Shown here piece by piece: positions 19,491 through 26,520 of a stretch of 26,520 bases of DNA. The notes under the pieces were generated by a model that was not told the origin of the DNA, ran no database searches, and was given only the letters and a program-made list of their open reading frames with translations. The stretch comes from Chara braunii. Taxonomy: Eukaryota; Streptophyta; Charophyceae; Charales; Characeae. The number at the start of each line of letters is the position of its first letter. Position 1 is the stretch's first letter. A program made the translations under genes and the position numbers. Where the stretch lies: assembly GCA_003427395.1 (NCBI GenBank), contig BFEA01000456.1:957978-984497 (forward strand), given 5' to 3'.

Positions 19491-19528
19491 CTGTCTCTTA
19501 TACACATCTAGATGTGTATAAGAGACAG
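19491..19528. other. Nextera/Tn5 mosaic-end junction adapter (artefact)
   Basis: A perfect 38-bp palindrome made of CTGTCTCTTATACACATCT followed by its reverse complement AGATGTGTATAAGAGACAG. This is the circularisation junction adapter of Nextera mate-pair libraries, built from two Tn5 mosaic ends. It is laboratory sequence, not genome. Confidence 0.97.
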
Positions 19529-19769
19529 GTATAGGGCGTAGAGCTCTCCCTCATACGTGGACTTAACTAACTTTTGAGATGGCATCTTCTTGCTCATATA
19601 CTCGATCGGTCTCAACTTGGGCCCTTCCTGTTGCGCAAGGACCGCGCCTATGCCATATTGGCTGGCGTCTGTGGTCACAACAAATGGCTTGTCAGGATCA
19701 GGAAGTTTGAGAACTTCATAGTGTGTTAGAGCATACTTCAATTTCTTGAAGCCTGCCTCACACTCTTCA
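19529..19769 (-). pseudogene. Misplaced RNase H piece between adapters
   Basis: This 241-nt stretch encodes the RNase H part FKKLKYALTHYEVLKLPDP through TTDASQYGIGAVLAQQ to STYEGELYALY. It duplicates about 19962-20201 with a handful of differences (for example GAVL here against GEVL there). Adapter sequence bounds it on both sides. The open frame even ends in YLSLIHI and begins with MCISEE, peptides that the adapter itself encodes. It comes from a different copy of the family joined by a chimeric read, so it is not a real tandem duplication. Confidence 0.92.
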
Positions 19770-19801
19770 CTTATACACATCTAGATGTGTATAAGAGACA
19801 G
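19770..19801. other. Second Nextera junction adapter, trimmed on one side (artefact)
   Basis: CTTATACACATCT followed by the full AGATGTGTATAAGAGACAG. It is the same junction adapter with six bases missing from its left end. Confidence 0.97.
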
Positions 19802-20309
19802 CCCTTGATAGGATCAAGTTGATAGTCATACATGTCTATCACTTGAATCCATCTCTTGAGTGCGTCTGACAACACAGGTTGTGTCTTAATCCAGCGCAAA
19901 GTCTCATGGTCAGACCTCACATAGAAGAATCTTCCTAGTGTCTCCAATGGACTAGCGCCCTGTATAAGGCGTAGAGCTCTCCCTCATACGTGGACTTAAC
20001 TAACTTTTGAGATGGCATCTTCTTGCTCATATACTCNATCGGTCTCAACTTGGGCCCTTCCTGTTGCGCAAGGACCTCGCCTATGCCATATTGGCTGGCG
20101 TCTGTGGTCACAACAAATGGCTTGTTAGGATCAGGAAGTTTGAGAACTTCATAGTGTGTTAGAGCATACTTCAATTTCTTGAAGCTTGTCTCACACTCCT
20201 CAGTCCACTCCCAAGGGGTGTCAAGTCGAGTTAGATCTGTTAATGGGGAAGCTATAGTACTATAGTTCTTAACAAACGGACGATAATAGCCCGTCATCCC
20301 CAAAAACAT
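19802..20309 (-). pseudogene. Element C: RNase H domain
   Basis: RNase H removes the RNA strand after reverse transcription. From 20309 the frame reads FLGMTGYYRPFVKNYSTIA, then VVTTDASQYGIG (catalytic Asp in TDAS), STYEGELYALYRALVHW (catalytic Glu in YEGEL) and a stop near 19935. A one-base shift gives the continuation FYVRSDHETLRWI (third acidic residue in SDHE) and QVIDMYDYQLDPIKG, which runs into the adapter at 19801. The stretch that should follow and lead into integrase is absent. Confidence 0.87.
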
Positions 20310-21136
20310 CTGACCTCAGTAACAGTCTGAGGTCTAGGCCAGTCACGTATGCTGGCCACCTTCGCACCTTCCGGCCTCAATCCATCTGCTAAAATTTCAT
20401 GACCCAAGCACAAGATCTTGGTGCGACCAAACTCGCATTTATCCAAGTTTACCTTGTACTGGTGCTGTCTTAGGAGACCGAGCACTATTTTCAAGTGCTC
20501 AGCATGCTCCTCTACAGTCCTACTAAAGATGAGAATATCGTCGAGGTACACGACGATAAACTTGTCCAAGTAGTGCTGGAACATACCAGGCGCATTGCAT
20601 AGGCCAAAAAGCATCACCACAAACTCGTACAGACCATACCTGGTCTGAAATGCGGTTTTGTGTTGGTCCTCAGGTCTAACGACAATTTGATGGTATTCAG
20701 ACTTCAAATCTATCTTTGTGAAGTACCAGCATCCTTGCACTCTATGCAAGAGGTCGTCAATCCGGGGTAGGGGCTCCNCGTTCTTAACGGTGATGGCATT
20801 GAGGCCCCTATAGTCAATGCACATCCTTAATGGACCTCCCTTCTTTGGGACAAATAACACTGGNGCACCATAAGGGGAGGTACTAGGCCGTATCCATCCC
20901 TTCTCTGTGAGCTCCTTGAGCTGGCGGCGAAGCTCATCTAACTTCGCAGGAGACATCCTATAGATTCGTCCTCTAGGCACCTTGCTACCTGGGACAACCT
21001 CTATCGCATGGACNNCCTCCCTNTCTACCACGCCTGTGGGCTCCTNAAAAANGTCTGAATATTGAGCGACGACTTTTTCTATCTCTGGGGGTGATTTAAC
21101 GGCCTCCCCTTTCTCAGAGACAAAAACTAGATACAT
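20294..21136 (-). pseudogene. Element C: reverse transcriptase
   Basis: The RT copies element RNA into DNA. Motifs in order: YRMSPAKLDELRRQLKEL, GWIRPSTSPYG.PVLFVPKKG, LRMCIDYRGLNAITVKN, PLPRIDDLL, FTKIDLKSEYHQI, KTAFQTRYGLYEF, MLFGLCNAP and VVYLDDILIFS (YLDD codons at 20548-20537), then LGHEI. Oddities: between MFQ and YLDKF about eight residues usual in gypsy RT (the MN..F segment) are missing. GYHQI has become EYHQI. The frame ends in a one-base slip at about 20300, where the RNase H frame takes over. Single N bases lie in the upstream part. Confidence 0.9.
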
Positions 21137-21280
21137 GCCCTCCTCTCGATTCTACTTATAATAGTTATAGAAGGATGAGGCACACATACACCCGTAGTTT
21201 TATATTAGACTGCTAGCCTTGTACTTTTGCAATCTAACAGTTCTACCATTGGGCAACTTGTGGATCAACACCTTTCTATC

Positions 21281-21829
21281 TCAGTCAAACTGAGGTTGCG
21301 AGACTTCGAGGTAGTACATGCCTAGTAGCATATCGAATGACAGTTCGTCGCTAACTAGGAAGGAGATCTTGTGGATCACTTCCCCTTCTCCATAGGAGAA
21401 GGTGCAGGCTACGTCCTTGACGTAGTCTTTTACCACCATTTGGTGCTTGTTGGCTAGCGTAGAAGCTACAGTTCTGCTAAGCCGCTGCACTTGGTCCCCT
21501 AAGCGCAGTCTATCCACACAAGCACGACTGATGAAATTTCGTGTAGAGCCTATGTCTGCGAAGGCGCCAACCTTGCAGCCACCTACATCTACTTCGACCA
21601 CGAAATGTTCACCCTTTGGACCTCTACTTATCATCGCCCAAGAGTCCCTGGGGTCCTTCCCTGACCACTCAGTCTGTAACTCTTCTAGGGCCTTAGACAC
21701 GTCTCTCGAACAGAGCGTCGGTGGGTCTGAGTGTGTCTGCGGGGCGATGTATGGGTCACTAGCCTTGGCCAACGCCTGAAGTGGGGAAGGCAACGTAACC
21801 ACTTCAGCGCGAGTAAGAGCGGCTAACAC
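21281..21829 (-). pseudogene. Element C: pol start with retropepsin
   Basis: This is the protease end of pol. FVVEVDVGGCKVGAFADIGS contains the active-site region at 21556-21548, but the expected D-S/T-G is D-I-G here. It is followed by TRNFISRACVDRLRL and, near the end, FDMLLGMYYLEV, the second hallmark. A TGA at 21281-21283 closes the frame. The same frame continues with further stops towards RT at 21136, so protease and RT were one reading frame. The first codons overlap the end of gag, which suggests pol was reached by a frame change. Confidence 0.82.
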
Positions 21830-21831
21830 TC

Positions 21832-23771
21832 CTACTGGCCCGAGGTGTTTCCCTGTGAGCTGCTCGCAGAAGCACTCCCAGGGTTCGAAGATGAACCCAC
21901 CACCGTTGGTGAGGCTACCTTCGTGGTGACCTTACCGCGGCAAGTCCTGGACGTGTGGCCATAGTTGCCACAGTTCATGCATGTGCCCTGGCAACTCGGT
22001 CCCTCCACACCTCGTAGTCTAAACCAATCTTCACCCATGCGGGTGTTCCTTGGTCGCCCTGATCCGTGGACCGTCCTACCTTCTTATTCCCGGTCCCTCT
22101 AGTCTTTTCCTTGATGGGGGCCACGACTCCACCATCTGAAGTTTCACTAGCCCCATCGTGCTCTGTCAACTCCCCAAGATCTGGGAAATCGTCAATCTCC
22201 GTCGTTTGACCATCGTGGTCAACGAACATTAACTGACCCTTTTTCTTCCAGTCTTGGGGCAGTCTCTTCCTACCATCGTGCGATGCGCTATGCGCATGCG
22301 CAGACCCCAACTTTGCCTCTATGTCCAGAGCCTTCTTACTAAACGAAGCGAAGGTGTGCTGTTCGACATAGGCCTCATCAACCAGCTTGGTCCTTACCTC
22401 TACAGGTACGCACCTTAGGTAATCCGTCAGGAGAACCTGCTGGTCAAAGCGCACACCGGGTACCACGAGTAGGCGTTCTACGGTGTCCGTAAGCTCTCTA
22501 ACATCCTTGAACCTGCGGGAACAAAGGTTGTTGATAGCATCGGTGGCCGTTTGAGCCCCTTGCGGGTCATGCCACCTGTTGTAGACTGACCGTACGAACT
22601 GTTCCAGTGTCTGAGCCTGTGCCCAGGCATCGAAGTCCTGACCGTAGCCCTGTTGCTGCACTAAGCCATTCAACCAGCGGGCTGCTGACCCCTCTAAGAA
22701 GGAGGCAACCACTACAACTTCTTACTCTGGCCTTGTGAGCTTGTGCCACACATAAGTAGGCACAGTCCTCACCCAGGTGTCCAAGTCCTCCTCCTTCTTC
22801 CTATCCCCAGAGAAAGGTTTGGGACTCATGAGACGTATCTTAGGCATCCACTGCATAGGTTGCATGGCCCCTGGAGCTTGCTGCAACGACTGCATAGCCA
22901 ATGAAACAGGCTGTTGCAAACTAACCTGGGCCTGGCTTGACGGTGGGACTGTAGTTACCAGTGTCGTGGATGGTACGGCAGAGACTCTTGGAACCGGACC
23001 ACTAGTTGCTACTAAACCACCTGGAGGGGGCATGCCAAACAAGGGAGAGAAAGTTTGCCCTGTGCGTTGCGGCATCGATGATGGACCCGCACCTACAGGG
23101 GGAACTACAACAAACTGTGGCTGTCTCACCATTGTGCGAGGAGCCCGAAGTTCCTCCAGGATTTGTTTCTGGCCTGCAAAGAAATCGGCCAACAATTCAT
23201 GTTGGACGTTCTGTGCTTCAGCTACCGAAAGTACAGCATTGCGCAGCACACGACCAGCAGGGTCTAAAGTTGCCTCATCTAGTGCTTCCAGTCTGCCTAG
23301 CTCCTGCATTCTACTCTCTAGTCTAGCCTTCCTAAGTATGACTTTTCTTCTCCTCTCTTCTGCATCGTTCAACTGCCGTTGTAGCTCATCCTGAAGTTCT
23401 TCTGCTTGGCGGATTTCTAAGTCCTCCGCCGTGAGTTGAGTTTGCTGGCTGACTCGCAAGCTAGCAATCTGACTAGTGGAAACCTGAGAACCACTCTGAC
23501 TGACTCCTGATGAAGAGGACTGTGTAGAGACTTGCGACATGGCCGAGGTAGCCATGGTTGCGCCGGTACTAGCCGAGACTCTAGTCTGGGCACTATCCTC
23601 AACTGCCCTCGCTCTCCTTGCCGCTGTTCTATCTCTAGCCTCTCTCCTCAATCTTCCCTCGTCTCCTGGACCTAACTCCAAGAATGTCAAGGGTCGACTG
23701 CGGGCAGTCCCGCGAGTAGTCCTACGGTCGTTCACTAGCAACTCCTCCCGACTAGTGCTTGCATCACTCAT
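21832..23771 (-). pseudogene. Element C: gag with coiled coil, capsid-like part and zinc knuckle
   Basis: Gag builds the particle and packages RNA. It starts at the ATG at 23771 (MSDASTSREELL). A Ser/Gln/Thr-rich part follows, then a probable coiled coil (EDLEIRQAEELQDELQRQL to RRRKVILRKARLE), a Gln/Pro-rich linker, and the capsid-like Retrotrans_gag region (PKPFSGDRKKEEDLDTW, FLEGSAARWLNGLV, VRSVYNRWHDPQGA). An in-frame TAA at 22722-22724 splits that region. A frameshift near 22040 moves into the frame carrying the zinc knuckle CMNCGNYGHTSRTC (21981-21940, C-x2-C-x4-H-x4-C). The frame ends at 21832. At about 640 codons the length is high but credible for this group. Confidence 0.87.
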
Positions 23772-25025
23772 GAGCTACAGTGTGTGTGATCTAAACTAGA
23801 ATCCACACTGAATCCTACCTTAGCCTGACACACACCCGATTATGAATTACAAGTAATTTCGGTCGGCTGGAACAGAAACAGTTAGGTGATGTAACAACAA
23901 CTAATGTTAGGTCCTACAGGATATATTAGGTCTATTTTTAGATTACCCTGGAACAGATTGTACTACAGCAAAGATCTAATCTATATGTAGCTGTCTGTCA
24001 GTTGTTATACAAGTCCGTAACAACTAGATAATCAAAAACAAAATAACATCTCCTGTTGGAGATGTATACTGGATGGCAGATTGATAGTTGATTGCCACTG
24101 TGAACAGTTACCGGAATCCCCCCCTCCCCCTGTATCCTTCTTGATTGGTCACTTTGTGTCAACGTTCCTGTGCATCTGGTTGAGCAGCGTGTCTGAAGGT
24201 GTGCAATCCGGCCCAAGTCATTGTCGAACATGCCAGCCAGTCCACTCTTATTTACCCTCGTACGGAACGAGCCTTACACCTAGTTGATCTGGCTGATCAG
24301 GAGGAATTTTAGGAGAGCCCCCATCTCCTCAGGAATTATTTAACGTCGCAGTCAGGACGACGATCACAGCCAGATTCAATCCGAGTTCCCAACCAGAAAT
24401 ATTTATAGACGGTCTGGTAAGTGTCTCATAAAAGGCTGGCATGCCCGGGTAGACCTCTATTGCGCAAACAACAGAACCAAGGACTTGCAGCCCAAGCATG
24501 CGTGTACGAGTCCCAGCGGGTTGGCATGGTGACCGTGACCCGAGTGCTTCGTCTAGGGCCCTTCAGAGGCTTCGCCCGTCTCCCACCAGCTTGCTGCCCA
24601 GAAAGAATGTCGACTCTCAAGGTTGAGCGCTCGCGACACCTCACACTGAGAGGACTCTCAAGACAAAACTCACTTCCTCACGCTAAGAAGAGATGAAGAG
24701 GGTAGATAAGGAAGAGAGCAACGTATCTCATTAATGCTGCCCCCAACCACAAATTTCTCACCGGTAACCTGATGTGCAATTATGATGACCGGTCCTTGCC
24801 TCAGCACAACCAACAGCAGAATGCGGTTCCACCTTGGCTTAATATGTCACATCAGCGAGTTCTCATCATCCAGCATACACCCCGTATGTCACCACATAGC
24901 TCCCTGGCGCGCCCACACAACCCTGGGCCGCCTACCGTTCAACGCCAATGCCTTATCACTGCCCCACACCTCATGCGAAGCACCAATAGCTATTGCGAAG
25001 AACCAATGAAGCGCAATATGAACCA
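23772..25025 (-). other. Untranslated leader of element C
   Basis: About 1.25 kb between the primer site and the gag ATG. It matches the element B leader in order, including a conserved TATAAATATTT (about 24408-24398 on the - strand) some 630 nt before gag. Short open frames, such as one starting ATGCCAACC (start near 24530), differ in length between B and C and are not supported as genes. Confidence 0.78.
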
Positions 25026-25037
25026 GCTCCGGTACCA
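25026..25037 (-). promoter_or_regulatory. Primer-binding site of element C
   Basis: On the - strand TGGTACCGGAGC lies 3 nt after the LTR end. It matches the initiator-Met site TGGTATCAGAGC at 10 of 12 bases. Position and spacing are identical to element B. Confidence 0.75.
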
Positions 25038-25040
25038 AAT

Positions 25041-26074
25041 TGCAAGGAAAATAAGTAACAGCGAAATGACAATTCCAGATCACACCATCACATTGTAAGC
25101 CAAATAGTCACATCGTGTCCAAAGAGCAGCATTGCACCAATAATACACCAATGGAGGTTCGTAGCACTGAAAACCAATGTTCATGGAGAGCATACTCTCT
25201 CCTCCCAACACAAGAGTCCAGTTCCTTCACACTCACACTTGGCACTCAGCGCCCAGCCTACTCCTACACAGCTACTACAGACTACAAAAAGACAATGCAA
25301 CTGTTGACATCAGCGGCAGCCCAAAGTACTTGAAGATGTCGCCCATGCAGACCATGGCCAATACAAGGTATGTGCCCTCACATCATCATCATCATCATCA
25401 TCATCCTTCACCTATCCCTTGACTACACCCACGTCTGTCCTCTGTTTCACCCGAAGACCACCACTGCGCCTCATTGTAGGCCAAGCCCACAAGCTATGGT
25501 GGCTGGGCTATGGCGCTGCCCTCAGCAGCGCCCTCCTCCTTTGCACGACCGCATGTGCTGCACCTCGCCTCTCAGCGCTAGCAGCAGCCTACGAGCATGA
25601 GCTCCAGCAGCGCTGCCGCCAGCATGCGAGTGCCTAAATGAGGCAGCCAGGGCCGAGCTCTTTCCTTTATGGAAAGAGTTGGCCTGCTCACGCAACCTGG
25701 CTGCCCTGGCCTGGGCCCAGAAGCTTCCGGAAGGCCCCAGGAGGCTGCCTGGATGCAGCAGCTACTGGGCTGCTGGGCCTCGTTCGGTTGGGCACCAACT
25801 GTCTTTGTATGAGGCTGCGAATCATGCCCAGGGCCTGCATTCTTTGGAAAGGNCCGGTAGGCCGTGGAAATGTCTTNGNTNCNCGGCNTGTGTTTCTTTC
25901 AACCAACTGGCGCGTCGCAACTGCNNGGACCCCAAATATGAAATTGACANTCGAGGGCCTCTTGCAAAAAGCCAGGCCCGCCTTCACTTAGGGCGGGCAC
26001 CTCCGCCTTCACTTAGGGCGGGTAAGGCTGCAAACAGGGTCCCATAGGCCTTACCGAGGACCCTGATCCTCGCA
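25041..26074 (-). repeat. 5' LTR of element C
   Basis: A direct copy of 17020-18034, 1034 bp, with the same TGCGAGG start and CCTTGCA end. Differences include a short insertion near 25423-25432, a longer, uninterrupted (ATC)n run at 25380-25405, and several N bases at 25853-25950. The GC hairpins and the terminal hairpin (26072-26055) are present. Open frames inside are chance. Confidence 0.93.
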
Positions 26075-26341
26075 CATGCTGCTGGAGCGCATCGCTGGAC
26101 TGGTGCAGCGCTGCTTGGAGGTGAAAGGCCGCTGGAGCTCAGCCTGGCTATGGCGAGCAGTCCAGCTTGAGGAGGAGGAAGAAGGGGGCATAGTAGGAGA
26201 GTGGCGGGGCACGTACCTGGCTATGGTAGACACCATCTTCATCAACTTGTTGGGCGCTGCATCTGGAAGGCCCCAGTTGGGGTAGTGCGGCACCAGGGAA
26301 GCTCGAGGCAGAGTCAGGCATGGCGGACCAGGCAGCAGCAG
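26075..26341 (+). repeat. Possible LTR fragment, opposite orientation
   Basis: The sequence after LTR C has words that look like the + strand reading of the same LTR family, for example CACGTACCTGGCTATGGT, then CACCATCTTCATCAA (26209-26251). LTR C on its own strand has CACATACCTTGTATTTGCC and CGACATCTTCAAG. GCTGCTGGAGC and GAGGAGGAGG blocks also recur. The similarity is patchy and was judged by eye. No gene is visible. Confidence 0.35.
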
Positions 26342-26520
26342 CATAGCTGCTTTGGGTTGTCCTTTGGACATCAGCGCAGCACCATAGCTGCTTTGGGTTG
26401 TCCTTTAGACATCAGCGCAGCACCATAGCTGCTTTGGGTTGTCCTTTGGACATCAGCGCAGCACCATAGCTGCTTTGGGTTGTCCTTTGGACATCAGCGC
26501 AGCACCATAGCTGCTTTGGG
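26342..26520. repeat. 41-bp tandem repeat, at least 4.4 copies
   Basis: The unit begins CATAGCTGCTTTGGGTTGTC, and copies start at 26342, 26383, 26424, 26465 and 26506, the last cut by the window end. The copies are nearly identical; the second has TTTAGACA for TTTGGACA. The array continues beyond the window. Confidence 0.95.

Larger units (their letters stand above)
17020..26074 (-). mobile_element. Ty3/gypsy element C, nearly complete, chromovirus-like
   Basis: On the - strand: 5' LTR (26074-25041), primer site, leader, gag (23771-21832), protease, RT, RNase H, integrase with C-terminal and chromodomain-like tail (ends 18110), polypurine tract, 3' LTR (18034-17020). The two LTRs are about 1.02 kb, start TGCGAGG and end CCTTGCA, and differ at a few dozen positions by eye, so the insertion is not recent. 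Every coding part has stops or frameshifts. Adapter sequence at 19491-19528 and 19770-19801 shows that the middle is an assembly chimera. The five bases flanking the LTR pair (ACAAG and CATGC) do not match. Confidence 0.88.

Noticed and set aside
19491-19801. Palindromes that resemble operators or transposon terminal inverted repeats bracketing a small mobile unit
   Set aside because: The sequence is exactly the Tn5 mosaic-end junction adapter used in library preparation, so it is not biological.
24426-24644. Upstream open frame starting ATGCCAACC in the leader of element C
   Set aside because: The matching ATG in element B opens a much shorter frame with a different sequence, so there is no sign of conserved coding.
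26342-26520. CRISPR-like array
   Set aside because: The 41-bp units are contiguous with no variable spacers, and the setting is eukaryotic, so it is a minisatellite.

Overview
This window is eukaryotic and made almost entirely of retrotransposons. No host protein gene, rRNA or tRNA gene is visible. The element types (chromovirus-type Ty3/gypsy LTR elements with initiator-Met-like primer sites, and an L1-like LINE with an AP endonuclease, reverse transcriptase and zf-RVT tail) point to the green lineage. A repeat-rich charophyte alga such as Chara is my best guess, but that is inference. Every coding region carries stops and frameshifts, so all are annotated as pseudogenes.

Layout from left to right. 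(1) 1-2293: the 3' part of gypsy element A on the + strand, with a protease fused by internal deletion to the integrase tail and chromodomain, then a polypurine tract and a TGTTACA-type LTR. (2) 2294-4074: LTR, primer-binding site and leader of gypsy element B (+). (3) 4075 to about 15005: a LINE on the - strand inserted into B's leader. It has a 24-nt poly(A) tail, ORF2 (9315-4892), ORF1 (about 12150-9363), and a long upstream stretch interrupted by a 675-nt assembly gap (12615-13289). (4) About 15006-16082: B resumes as a leader remnant and a truncated gag. (5) 16083-17019: an unassigned stretch. (6) 17020-26074: element C, an almost complete gypsy element of the same family as B but on the - strand, with 5' LTR 25041-26074, PBS, leader, gag, protease, RT, RNase H, integrase, chromodomain-like tail, PPT and 3' LTR 17020-18034. 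(7) 26075-26520: an LTR-like piece in the opposite orientation, then a 41-bp tandem repeat running off the window.

The LTRs, primer sites and polypurine tracts are the replication signals of elements A, B and C. Gag and Pol would form particles, copy RNA to DNA and integrate it, with the chromodomain steering integration. The LINE would instead nick its target with its endonuclease and copy its RNA on site. The order of events is clear: B inserted first, then the LINE jumped into B's leader.

The most important practical point is that two copies of the Nextera (Tn5 mosaic-end) junction adapter sit inside element C (19491-19528 and 19770-19801). They bracket a 241-nt RNase H piece that duplicates sequence a few hundred bases away. 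This part of the assembly is chimeric, and element C's internal order there should not be trusted. I found no convincing new biological system. The best biological leads are the unusually long LINE ORF1 with an unrecognised C-terminal region, and the AT-hook-like motif in element C's chromodomain tail.
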